DNA of 64,000 nucleotides from Acidimicrobiales bacterium. GTDB lineage: Bacteria; Actinomycetota; Acidimicrobiia; Acidimicrobiales; MedAcidi-G1. Made by a program: the position numbers and the translations under genes. Under the pieces are notes generated by a model. That model had not been told where the DNA came from. It saw only the letters and a program-made list of their open reading frames with translations, and searched no databases. Within the stretch, counting starts at the first letter, position 1. The number at the start of each line of letters is the position of its first letter. The DNA is taken from NCBI GenBank assembly GCA_029245675.1, contig JAQWOV010000020.1, positions 62,001-126,000 on the forward strand. Direction: 5' to 3'. Shown here in pieces: positions 28,785 to 36,772 of the stretch.

Positions 28785-29810
28785 ATGACTGTTCGAGTAG
28801 GTATTAATGGCTTTGGCCGAATCGGAAGAAACTTCTTCAGAGCGGCAATGAGAAGTGGAGCTGACTTTGAGTTTGTAGCAGTAAACGATTTAGGAGCCAT
28901 AGACACCATGGCTTTCTTGTTAGGGAATGACTCTGTTCATGGCCCACTTGATGCAAAAATCCGCACTACGCGAGACAGTATTGTCATCGATGGAAAGAAA
29001 ATAAGAGTTCTCTCTGAAAGAAACCCAGGAGATTTACCTTGGGGTGACTTAGGGGTGGATGTAGTAGTTGAATCCACTGGATTTTTTACCGCTAGAGATC
29101 AGGCCGGTCTTCATCTTGATGGGGGAGCTCGAAAAGTTATAATTTCAGCACCTTCAGGAGACTGCGACGCAACTTTTGTTGTCGGAGTAAACGATGATGA
29201 CTACGACCCAAGTAAGCATCATGTGATCTCAAACGCTTCTTGTACGACTAACTGTTTTGTTCCAATGATCAAAGTTCTGGATGACAAATTTGGAGTAGAG
29301 CAAGGCTTCATGACGACCACTCACGCATACACCGGTGATCAAAGTCTAGTTGATGGACCACATAGTGATTTGCGTAGAGCCCGAGCGGCGGCTGTCAATA
29401 TTGTTCCGACCTCAACTGGGGCCGCACGTGCCACCTCTCTGGTTATGCCCAAGATGAAAGGAAAACTTGACGGCATTTCTTTACGAGTGCCTATACCAGA
29501 TGGCTCTATTACAGATTTTGTTGGGACGTTAAAGAAAGAAGCGACAGTAGAGCAAATCAACGCGGCTTACGCAGAAGCTGCTCGAAAAGGGCCGTTGTCT
29601 AAAGTTCTTGACTACAGCGAAGATCCGCTTGTTTCTGCAGACATAGTAGGTCGGGCTGCTTCATGCACAATAGATGCAGGTTTAACCATGGCAACTGGAA
29701 AAATGGTGAAGGTGTGTGGTTGGTATGACAATGAAATGGGTTACTCGACTCGCATGGTTGATTTAACAAAAATTGTAGGAACTCGCCGTACAAAAAAGAA
29801 AAGCAAGTAA
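28785..29810 (+). CDS. gap: glyceraldehyde-3-phosphate dehydrogenase
   Basis: Glycolytic oxidation of glyceraldehyde-3-phosphate with NAD. 341 residues: NAD-binding GINGFGRIGRNFFRA, catalytic Cys in SNASCTTNCFVPM, the His in TTTHAYTGDQ, and WYDNEMGYSTRM near the end. The lysine-rich tail (RRTKKKSK) is slightly unusual. It has a strong AGGAGG ribosome-binding site about 9 bases before the ATG. The 114-base leader contains a TTGACG box at 28701-28706 that could be a -35 element. First gene of gap-pgk-tpiA-secG. Confidence 0.97.
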   Translation: MTVRVGINGFGRIGRNFFRAAMRSGADFEFVAVNDLGAIDTMAFLLGNDSVHGPLDAKIRTTRDSIVIDGKKIRVLSERNPGDLPWGDLGVDVVVESTGFFTARDQAGLHLDGGARKVIISAPSGDCDATFVVGVNDDDYDPSKHHVISNASCTTNCFVPMIKVLDDKFGVEQGFMTTTHAYTGDQSLVDGPHSDLRRARAAAVNIVPTSTGAARATSLVMPKMKGKLDGISLRVPIPDGSITDFVGTLKKEATVEQINAAYAEAARKGPLSKVLDYSEDPLVSADIVGRAASCTIDAGLTMATGKMVKVCGWYDNEMGYSTRMVDLTKIVGTRRTKKKSK

Positions 29811-29825
29811 AACTAAAAGAACACC

Positions 29826-30950
29826 ATGAACATCCCCACGCTGGAAGACCTAGGCAATTTAGAAGGCAAAAGGGTTTTAGTCCGGTGCGATTTCAATGTT
29901 CCGCTAGAGGGTGGAGTGATAACTGATGATCTTCGCATCAAATCAGCGTTACCGACTCTCCGATACCTGGTAGAAGCAGGGGCCACGGTTACTGCTTGTT
30001 CTCATTTAGGCAGACCAAAAGGGAAACCTTCTCCTGAATTTACGCTTGACCCAGTGAGGAAACGCTTACAGGAACTACTCCCTGAAGTTCAGTTACTGGA
30101 AAATCTTCGATTCAATCCAGGGGAAACTGATAATTCATTAGAATTCGTGGCAGAACTTATTGAAGGTCAGGACATTTATGTGAACGATGCGTTTGGAGCA
30201 TCGCATCGCTCGCACGCTTCGATAGTAGGACCCCCTGAACTTTTACCTTCAGCCGCTGGACGTTTGCTAGAAAAAGAAGTTCACGTTCTAAACAGTTTGC
30301 GAGAAAACCCTAAGAGACCTGTTGTGGGAATAATGGGCGGATCCAAAGTGAGTGACAAGTTGGGAGTAATAGAAGCCCTACTTGACGTGGTGGACGAATT
30401 GATCGTTGGTGGGGGAATGTGCTTTACATTTCTTGCTGCAAAAGGAAATTCAGTAGGCTCTTCGCTGCTTGAAGAAGACATGATCGAGAAGTGCAGGGAG
30501 ATCCTTGCAACGTATGACTCAATAAGACTTCCTTTGGATGTGACCGCACTAAGTCCGGAAGGCGTTATCGGTGACCCTTCAGCAGGGGGAGAGGTTCGTC
30601 AAATGGGGACGTCAATTCCTGAAGGGTGGATGGGTTTAGATATAGGTCCAGGAACAGCAGTTGAATTTTGTGACATTATCTCGGAAGCTCGAACAGTTCT
30701 TTGGAATGGGCCGATGGGAGTATTTGAAGATTCCCGATTCTCTGCAGGTACGCGGACGATCGCAGAAGCGGTAGCAGAGTGTCGCGGTTTCACTGTTGTA
30801 GGAGGCGGAGATAGTGCAGCGGCGGCGAAACTATTTGGCGTTGATGGAGAGATGAGTCATATCTCCACTGGCGGAGGGGCTACTTTGGAGTTGATCGAAA
30901 AAGGTGACTTGCCGGGATTATCGGCTCTAAGGGATAGTCAAAGGGTTTAA
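29826..30950 (+). CDS. pgk: phosphoglycerate kinase
   Basis: Makes ATP from 1,3-bisphosphoglycerate. 374 residues, slightly shorter than the usual 390-400: substrate-binding VLVRCDFNVPLEGG, SHLGRPKGKP, ENLRFNPGE, the YVNDAFGASHRSHAS segment, VVGIMGGSKVSDKLGV, and the nucleotide-binding GPMGVFED plus TVVGGGDSAAAAK...STGGGATLELIEKGDLPG at the end. It lies 15 bases after gap and 11 before tpiA, so the three are one operon. Confidence 0.97.
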   Translation: MNIPTLEDLGNLEGKRVLVRCDFNVPLEGGVITDDLRIKSALPTLRYLVEAGATVTACSHLGRPKGKPSPEFTLDPVRKRLQELLPEVQLLENLRFNPGETDNSLEFVAELIEGQDIYVNDAFGASHRSHASIVGPPELLPSAAGRLLEKEVHVLNSLRENPKRPVVGIMGGSKVSDKLGVIEALLDVVDELIVGGGMCFTFLAAKGNSVGSSLLEEDMIEKCREILATYDSIRLPLDVTALSPEGVIGDPSAGGEVRQMGTSIPEGWMGLDIGPGTAVEFCDIISEARTVLWNGPMGVFEDSRFSAGTRTIAEAVAECRGFTVVGGGDSAAAAKLFGVDGEMSHISTGGGATLELIEKGDLPGLSALRDSQRV

Positions 30951-30961
30951 GAGGAGAAAGT

Positions 30962-31741
30962 ATGTCGACAGAAAGAAAACCACTCATAAGTGGAAATTGG
31001 AAGATGCATCATAATCATTTTGAAGCGATACAAATGGTGCAAAAACTCTCATACATACTTAATCCACAGAATTATGAAAAGGTTGATGTGTCCGTTCATC
31101 CGCCGTTCACTGACCTTCGGTCCATACAGACAGTTTTAGAATCAGACCACATGCCGATATTTCTTGGAGCGCAAAATTGCCATTGGGAAGAAAAAGGTGC
31201 GTTCACTGGTGAAGTTGCCGCCACGATGTTGGAAAAGTTGAATGTTTCGTTCGTGATCGTTGGACATTCTGAGAGAAGAGAGCTTTTCGGTGAAACTGAC
31301 GCAGACGTTAATAAAAAGGTGAAAGCCGTACTTAAAGCAAACATGACTCCGATCGTTTGTTGTGGCGAAACATTAGAAGAAAAAGAAGCTGGAAGAACAG
31401 AAGAAAAAGTAACAGGACAAATCACGTCAGGATTAGCAAACTTAAAAAGTGAAGAAGTAGGGGGACTCGTTATCGCTTATGAACCTATTTGGGCTATCGG
31501 AACCGGAAAAACAGCTACACCGGAAGACGCTCAATCAGTCTGCTCGCTTATTCGCTCTACAGTGAAAGAAAAATGGGGAAGTGCAGGAGAGACTGTACGT
31601 ATTCAATATGGCGGTTCGGTCAAATCGGGAAACTGTCCAGATTTGATGAGACAGCCAGACATTGATGGCGCGCTTGTGGGTGGAGCTGCTTTAGATCCTG
31701 ATGAATTTGCTCGTATTGTAAATTATCGTTTAGTCGGTTGA
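30962..31741 (+). CDS. tpiA: triose-phosphate isomerase
   Basis: Interconverts dihydroxyacetone phosphate and glyceraldehyde-3-phosphate. 259-residue TIM barrel: ISGNWKMHHN (catalytic Lys), IVGHSERRELFGETD (His electrophile), AYEPIWAIGTGKTATPE (catalytic Glu, mobile loop), IQYGGSVKSGN and DGALVGGAALDPDEF for the phosphate. An AGAGGAG site precedes the ATG. secG follows after 31 bases. Confidence 0.97.
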   Translation: MSTERKPLISGNWKMHHNHFEAIQMVQKLSYILNPQNYEKVDVSVHPPFTDLRSIQTVLESDHMPIFLGAQNCHWEEKGAFTGEVAATMLEKLNVSFVIVGHSERRELFGETDADVNKKVKAVLKANMTPIVCCGETLEEKEAGRTEEKVTGQITSGLANLKSEEVGGLVIAYEPIWAIGTGKTATPEDAQSVCSLIRSTVKEKWGSAGETVRIQYGGSVKSGNCPDLMRQPDIDGALVGGAALDPDEFARIVNYRLVG

Positions 31742-31772
31742 TCTCTAATCGGACGGTAGTCTTGATACCACT

Positions 31773-31997
31773 ATGTTCGTTTTAACAGCAATTCTTCAAG
31801 CAGTTTCAGGCCTTGGTCTGATCTTTCTAGTTCTTCTGCATAGCGGTAAAGGCGGAGGACTTTCTGACATGTTCGGCGGAGGTGTTGGTGCACAAACTGC
31901 CGGCTCAACAGTCGTAGAACAAAACCTTGACAGAATCACCATTGTCACAGCTTTAGTATTTGTATTTACTACTGTGGCGCTCTCTTTACAGTTCTAA
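31773..31997 (+). CDS. secG: preprotein translocase subunit SecG
   Basis: Small partner of SecYE in the protein export channel. 74 residues with two membrane helices (about 2-22 and 50-70) around a glycine-rich cytoplasmic loop, LHSGKGGGLSDMFGGG, which is the SecG signature. Its place behind tpiA is the same as in M. tuberculosis (gap-pgk-tpi ... secG). Confidence 0.93.
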   Translation: MFVLTAILQAVSGLGLIFLVLLHSGKGGGLSDMFGGGVGAQTAGSTVVEQNLDRITIVTALVFVFTTVALSLQF

Positions 31998-32043
31998 AAG
32001 GAATTAGTAAACGATAGTTTGGGTAATCACTAAATAAAGTCAC

Positions 32044-32128
32044 GTCGGAGTGGCGGAATTGGCAGACGCGCAAGGTTAAGGACCTTGTGCCCGATTAGGG
32101 CGTGGGGGTTCAAGTCCCCCCTCCGACA
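32044..32128 (+). tRNA. tRNA-Leu with anticodon AAG, CCA not encoded
   Basis: Class II tRNA: acceptor GTCGGAG/CTCCGAC, D-stem GCG/CGC, anticodon stem CAAGG/CCTTG, 7-base loop TTAAGGA with anticodon AAG at 32078-32080, variable arm TGCCCGATTAGGGCGT, T-arm GGGGGTTCAAGTCCCCC, discriminator A, then CG rather than CCA. Aligning the D-arm with the CAA isoacceptor in this window fixes the frame of the anticodon. An A at position 34 is rare outside tRNA-Arg(ACG) in bacteria and would normally be deaminated to inosine. Confidence 0.93.
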
Positions 32129-32258
32129 CGAAAAAAATACCTATCTATACCTAGCGGTATCCGACAAACCTTAAACCTAGGTTCGAATCTACGAATGGGG
32201 TAATTCGATTAAAAGCTCTCTGAAGTGCATATTCATCAACTTTAAGTAATGATTAACA

Positions 32259-32591
32259 ATGGATGACAAGTACGACGTAGTTAAACTCACAGTTGACCGA
32301 ACTGTGGGTATCAAAGTTGCTTTCGCTGACAACTACTCAGCGGAAATCGATTTAATGACTTTGAGACTAATTTGCCCTTGTGCTATGTGTCGCTCATTGC
32401 GTGAGCGAGGAAAAGCAGCTTGGCTACAATCTGAAGGTTCTCAAAAGCTTTCCATACGAGATGCCCAATTTCATGGAGCTTGGGGTGTGAACATTACTTG
32501 GAGCGACGGGCACAATACAGGAATATATACTTTTCAGTTTTTAAGAGAAATTGCAGAATCTTATTTGCATAGTGGACTGGATCTTCTATGA
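32259..32591 (+). CDS. DUF971-family protein
   Basis: 110-residue protein of the DUF971/GBBH-like N-terminal family (the small beta-rich domain also found at the N-terminus of gamma-butyrobetaine hydroxylases). The diagnostic cysteine pattern LICPCAMCRSLRERGK is present, likely a metal site, with the tail HNTGIYTFQFLREIAE. Stand-alone DUF971 proteins are often near Fe-S assembly or Mrp genes; none are here. It lies between the tRNA-Leu(AAG) and a partial copy of that tRNA's 3' end, so it is inside the possible integrated segment. Confidence 0.8.
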   Translation: MDDKYDVVKLTVDRTVGIKVAFADNYSAEIDLMTLRLICPCAMCRSLRERGKAAWLQSEGSQKLSIRDAQFHGAWGVNITWSDGHNTGIYTFQFLREIAESYLHSGLDLL

Positions 32592-32701
32592 ATTGTGCGT
32601 TTGTAATTGGAGACGCTACCACCAGAGATGGGTGGAAGGTCAACACTGTCAGTTGTTGATAGTAAGTTAGGGGTGTGGAGATAGTTAACTTGGTTGGGCG
32701 A

Positions 32702-32725
32702 GTTCAAGTCCCCCCTCCGACACCA
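32702..32725 (+). repeat. partial copy of the tRNA-Leu 3' end (att-like or tRNA pseudogene)
   Basis: Bases 32702-32723 are identical to 32108-32129 of the tRNA-Leu(AAG) T-arm and acceptor 3' strand (GTTCAAGTCCCCCC then TCCGACAC). Unlike the intact gene, this copy goes on to an encoded CCA. Bases 32672-32680 (GGTGTGGAG) could pair with the copy's end, leaving a shrunken tRNA-like shape with no anticodon arm. It is either the far attachment site of an element that entered the tRNA gene or a decayed second tRNA-Leu. Confidence 0.75.
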
Positions 32726-32747
32726 AATGATTACAAGTAACTAAAAC

Positions 32748-33107
32748 TTATATTAAAGCAAGAATTGAGAGGCTTAAAACACCAATTGCTGGAGCTGACT
32801 TCTTGAGATGATCACCAACACGTACATGCATGCCAATGGCTCCTACCATTAACAGACCAAGCAAGATTGCCGCTGGTCTAGTTAAGGCTTCTACCCAAAC
32901 ACCCACGATTAAAAGAATTGCTAATGTGATTTTCGTTCCGCCTATTAAATACATTAAGAGAGGCGAAATCCCGTATGTTTGAAATTCTTCTAACATGTTT
33001 TTTGCATCACCACCCCGAAACTCGGTTTCTTTGTTGAAACGCAATATCCATACATTTAGGATCCATAACCCAGCACCAATTTGTGCCAAGAGTCCAATTG
33101 TCTCCAT
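32748..33107 (-). CDS. DoxX-like small membrane protein
   Basis: 119 residues with three to four predicted membrane helices (about 3-22, 49-70, 74-96 and 103-119). The pattern of a short helix bundle with MYLIGGTKITLAILLIVGVW and a helix start GLLMVGAIGMHVRVGD is typical of DoxX-like/SURF4-type proteins of unknown role. It is leftward, with its 5' end at 33107 behind a weak AAAGGAA stretch. No partner gene identifies its function. Confidence 0.65.
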   Translation of the reverse strand: METIGLLAQIGAGLWILNVWILRFNKETEFRGGDAKNMLEEFQTYGISPLLMYLIGGTKITLAILLIVGVWVEALTRPAAILLGLLMVGAIGMHVRVGDHLKKSAPAIGVLSLSILALI

Positions 33108-33213
33108 ATCATTCCTTTCTTGTTTAATGAAAAACTTGAGTTTTAAAAATTAAAAGTAAGTCTGTTGAAGCCTTCCTACGAAAATAAAGAGAGAGTCAAC
33201 GACTTTTATGGTG

Positions 33214-33330
33214 CTACGACCTATCTCTTTCACCTGTATTGGCGGCTGCTTTATAACCTGCAATCAGCAAGCCCCAAATAGTGATCGTAAAAACTAATGT
33301 TCCAACAATAAATAGCAGGGTTTCATTCAT
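33214..33330 (-). CDS. 38-residue single-helix membrane protein
   Basis: Starts at the ATG on 33330 and ends at a TAG on 33214. It reads MNETLLFIVGTLVFTITIWG followed by LLIAGYKAAANTGERDRS. One membrane helix spans about residues 4-25, with a positively charged short tail. The start overlaps the end of the gene before it by 8 bases (AATGAATGA), suggesting translational coupling, which is the main argument that it is real. No known family is recognised. Confidence 0.55.
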   Translation of the reverse strand: MNETLLFIVGTLVFTITIWGLLIAGYKAAANTGERDRS

Positions 33331-33538
33331 TGTTTTTTCCCGAATTTGTTAATACAAGAGTTCCTAAGGAATGGATTGAAGGTACCCAAATCCCAACAAA
33401 AATTCCTTGCATCTCGTTACCACTAAACCAAAGCGAAACTGATAAAAGGAATGAGATAAAACCAGCAAGCATAAAGAACAACTTGGGTCTATTTTCTGGT
33501 TTAAAAAGAGAGTTTTCACGCAAAATTGAAAATAACAT
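33323..33538 (-). CDS. 71-residue two-helix membrane protein
   Basis: I start at the ATG at 33538 because AGGAG lies 6 bases before it; a TTG farther up would add 11 residues without a good site. Two membrane helices are visible, FFMLAGFISFLLSVSLWF and MQGIFVGIWVPSIHSLGTLVL. The N-terminus (MLFSILRENSLFKPENRPK) is charged and probably cytoplasmic. It is coupled to the 38-residue gene downstream. No recognised function; the pair resembles accessory subunits of a membrane complex only in size. Confidence 0.6.
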   Translation of the reverse strand: MLFSILRENSLFKPENRPKLFFMLAGFISFLLSVSLWFSGNEMQGIFVGIWVPSIHSLGTLVLTNSGKNNE

Positions 33539-33681
33539 TTGAGCTCCTAATGGTTTTGCCACGCCTAACAAATCTAGTAAACACTTACTCCGAAAATGTT
33601 TTTCGAAGCGGGTCTTCTGTCACAGTGTGGGCAGGAATACTCGCGTCCGCACGTACTGGAACGCCGCGCTAAAGTAGAAAT

Positions 33682-34854
33682 ATGACTTACGCAGGAAATC
33701 GGCGAATCATTGACGTAGATAGTCATCTGTTTGAACTTGATGACTTTCTTCATTCTGTAGCCACCGAAGAAGAGATGGCTTTCATTAAACCTATGCATGA
33801 GCAAAGCGAACTACCGGTTTCGTTGGACGCTATTGAACGAGGTCGAGAACATCTTGATCGTCGAAACGCTGACCCTGAATTAATGTCAAAATTTGAATCA
33901 GGCATGTTTGATATCGGCCGCAGCCCATGGTCGCGACTTGGAGCGTTTGACCCAACCGAGAGATCTCACGCACTTGATGTCCTTGGGTTTCAAAAACAAA
34001 TAGTGCTTGGAACATTCGCATTTCATCAAATCGCCCACGAAGACGATGCAAAAGCACTTGAAATCGGATCGCGAGTTTACAACCGAGCACTAGGGCGTTT
34101 CTGCGCTCATGATGACCGGCTTTTGGCAGGCGGATATGTACCACTTTCACTTGGACCTGACATAGCTGGAGCGCTTCTCGACGAAGCCTTCAGCGATGGC
34201 TGTTACACGGTGATGATTGACACGAACGAAGCCAATCCTGAAGCACAATCATTTACGCACCCTGACTTTGACCTGGTTTGGACTCGTTTCGTAGAAAAAG
34301 ACGTACCAGTAATATTACATATTGCAGTAAACGGTCACTATGACCCTGTTTCACCTAGTTTCAAGAACAATGGACGCGGGTCCACTGCTTTAGGTGGTGA
34401 TGCACCGGATTCAAACTTAGGTCTCGTAGCGATGCATAATTCTGCTGAATTATTTCTCTCGGCAATGATTTTTGACGAAGTTTTTGAACGACACGATAGG
34501 TTACGATGTCTTTCCTTGGAGCATGGGGCATCGTGGGTGCCAGGATGGTTACACAAACTTGATTTTGCGGAGCGTTCCTCCCGTCATATTGCACCAAGAA
34601 ATCGTCGAGCATCCGATGTAGCTCGCGAACGCGTCCGATTTGCACCATTCGCGGGTGAACCAATTGGCTGGCTAATCGAACAACTCGGCCCTGAAATGCT
34701 TTGCTTCGCTTCTGACTACCCCCACCCAGAAGGATCAAGTGACCCAATCCGAAAATTTGAAGCGACAATGGAAAATGTGGACTCAACCGCTGTTGAAGCC
34801 TTCTACGCCGGCAACGTTGAACGCTTCCTTGGTGACATACCGGTAACCATCTAA
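33682..34854 (+). CDS. amidohydrolase-family (Amidohydro_2) protein
   Basis: 390-residue TIM-barrel metal-dependent hydrolase or decarboxylase of the PF04909 group. It opens with RIIDVDSHLFEL (the D-x-D-x-H version of the first metal motif), has a metal-ligand His in VILHIAVNGHY, RLRCLSLEHGASWVPGW, and the final Asp in LCFASDYPHPEGSSDP. Proteins of this type include ACMS decarboxylase relatives and many uncharacterised actinobacterial enzymes. The substrate is not identifiable. It is a single rightward gene, 69 bases before typA. Confidence 0.85.
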   Translation: MTYAGNRRIIDVDSHLFELDDFLHSVATEEEMAFIKPMHEQSELPVSLDAIERGREHLDRRNADPELMSKFESGMFDIGRSPWSRLGAFDPTERSHALDVLGFQKQIVLGTFAFHQIAHEDDAKALEIGSRVYNRALGRFCAHDDRLLAGGYVPLSLGPDIAGALLDEAFSDGCYTVMIDTNEANPEAQSFTHPDFDLVWTRFVEKDVPVILHIAVNGHYDPVSPSFKNNGRGSTALGGDAPDSNLGLVAMHNSAELFLSAMIFDEVFERHDRLRCLSLEHGASWVPGWLHKLDFAERSSRHIAPRNRRASDVARERVRFAPFAGEPIGWLIEQLGPEMLCFASDYPHPEGSSDPIRKFEATMENVDSTAVEAFYAGNVERFLGDIPVTI

Positions 34855-34923
34855 CAGCATTTCCAGTAGAAGTTATTTGTCACATTGCCCTCCTACTGCT
34901 CTAATAACGCGTATCGTTAAGAA

Positions 34924-36762
34924 GTGCCTAATAAACCCAACCTCAGAAATATCGCTGTCATCGCGCACGTTGACCACGGTAAAACAACTCTTATTGATGC
35001 TCTTCTGAAAACTTCTGGAGTTTTCCGTTCAAATGAAGAGGTGGCTGATCGCGTAATGGATTCCATGGATCTAGAGCGAGAAAAAGGCATAACTATCCTG
35101 GCAAAAAATACTGCGATCAAATATGGGGACGTCAAGATAAACATCGTTGACACTCCAGGACACGCAGATTTCGGCGGAGAGGTAGAAAGAGCGTTAACAA
35201 TGGTTGACGGCGTCCTTCTCCTCGTGGACGCAGCTGAAGGACCAAGACCGCAGACACGCTTTGTTTTACGCAAAGCATTACAAGCAAATCTCTCAATTGT
35301 TTTGGTAATCAACAAGATAGATCGGCCGGATGCACGAATTAAAGAAGTAATCGATGAGGTTTATGAACTGTTTCTCGATTTAGATGCGTCTGAAGATCAG
35401 ATAGATTTCCCAATAATCTATACAGACGCTCGAGCTGGAATTGCCGCATTGACTCCCGATATGGATGGAAACGACCTCATTCCGTTCTTCGAAACAGTGA
35501 TAGAGAGTGTTCCCCCTCCTTCGTATGATTCTGAAATGCCGCTCCAAGTGCATGTAACGAATCTGGATGCCTCTCCTTACTTAGGTCGACTCGCTGTATG
35601 CCGTGTAATTAACGGAGTTCTAAAACAAAACTCTTCAGTCGCATGGTGTAAAACTGATGGTTCTATTGAGCAGGCAAAAGTTGGAACAATCACGCTAACT
35701 GAAGGCCTCTCACAAGTTGACACCACAGAAGCAGAAGCAGGAGAAATCGCTTATATTTCCGGCATACCTGAAGTAACAATCGGTGAAACGCTCACAAGCG
35801 TAGAAGACCCTCAACCCTTGCCATTCATTTCGGTAGACGAGCCAACACTTTCAATGTCAATAGGGGCAAATACTTCCCCCGTGGCAGGAGCGCACGGAAC
35901 AAAATTGACTGCACGTCAAATCAAAACACGACTTGACCAAGAATTAATCGGAAATGTTTCAATTCGTGTACTCCCAACGGAACGCTCAGACATGTGGGAA
36001 GTACAAGGACGGGGAGAGCTACAACTCGCTGTTCTGGTAGAAACCATGCGCCGCGAAGGGTTTGAGTTGACTGTCAGTAAACCGTCAGTGTTAATTAAGG
36101 AAATTGACGGAAAATCGCATGAACCTGTCGAAGATCTGACCATTGAAGTTCCAGAAGAACATGTGGGTGCAGCAACACAACTTCTTGGTGAAAGACGCGC
36201 TCAAATGCTAGAAATGAAAAATTCCGGGACTGGATGGGTAAAACTTGACTACATCGTAACTTCACGTGCACTCATTGGTTTAAGAACAGAGTTCCTCACT
36301 GAAACTCGTGGAACCGGAATACTAAGCCATGTGTTTCGCGGATGGGAGCCATGGGTAGGGGAGATTCGAATGAGGCAATCCGGAAGCGTAGTAGCAGACC
36401 GACTAGGTTCAGTCACCGGTCATGCGATCACAAATCTGCAAGAACGCACAACATTGTTTGTCTCCCCGAACGACGAGGTGTATGCAGGAATGATCGTCGG
36501 CGAGAACCCAAGGGCTGAAGACATGGACGTCAACATTTGCAAAGAAAAGAAGCAGACTAACGTGCGGGCAGCGGCTTCAGATGACACAATACGTCTCACC
36601 CCACCACGAAAGCTCTCATTAGAGCAAGCCCTTGAATATATAGCCAGCGACGAATGCGTAGAAGTGACGCCAAAAATAATCCGTCTCCGGAAAACAGTAT
36701 TAGATGCAGGCGAACGCTCCCGAAACCTAAAAAAGATCAAACAAGCACAAGAAGAAGCGTAA
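34924..36762 (+). CDS. typA: ribosome-associated GTPase TypA/BipA
   Basis: Translational GTPase of 612 residues that aids ribosome assembly or stress-related translation. GTP-binding motifs: G1 AHVDHGKTTLIDALL, G2 in REKGITILAKN, G3 VDTPGHADFGGEVER, G4 NKIDRPDAR. They are followed by EF-Tu-like domain II, two alpha/beta domains, and the BipA-specific C-terminal region (LSHVFRGWEPWVGEI, SLEQALEYIASDE). The start is a GTG at 34924. Its 3' end faces the enolase-superfamily gene 11 bases away. Confidence 0.97.
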   Translation: MPNKPNLRNIAVIAHVDHGKTTLIDALLKTSGVFRSNEEVADRVMDSMDLEREKGITILAKNTAIKYGDVKINIVDTPGHADFGGEVERALTMVDGVLLLVDAAEGPRPQTRFVLRKALQANLSIVLVINKIDRPDARIKEVIDEVYELFLDLDASEDQIDFPIIYTDARAGIAALTPDMDGNDLIPFFETVIESVPPPSYDSEMPLQVHVTNLDASPYLGRLAVCRVINGVLKQNSSVAWCKTDGSIEQAKVGTITLTEGLSQVDTTEAEAGEIAYISGIPEVTIGETLTSVEDPQPLPFISVDEPTLSMSIGANTSPVAGAHGTKLTARQIKTRLDQELIGNVSIRVLPTERSDMWEVQGRGELQLAVLVETMRREGFELTVSKPSVLIKEIDGKSHEPVEDLTIEVPEEHVGAATQLLGERRAQMLEMKNSGTGWVKLDYIVTSRALIGLRTEFLTETRGTGILSHVFRGWEPWVGEIRMRQSGSVVADRLGSVTGHAITNLQERTTLFVSPNDEVYAGMIVGENPRAEDMDVNICKEKKQTNVRAAASDDTIRLTPPRKLSLEQALEYIASDECVEVTPKIIRLRKTVLDAGERSRNLKKIKQAQEEA

Positions 36763-36772
36763 ATAAAGTCCG

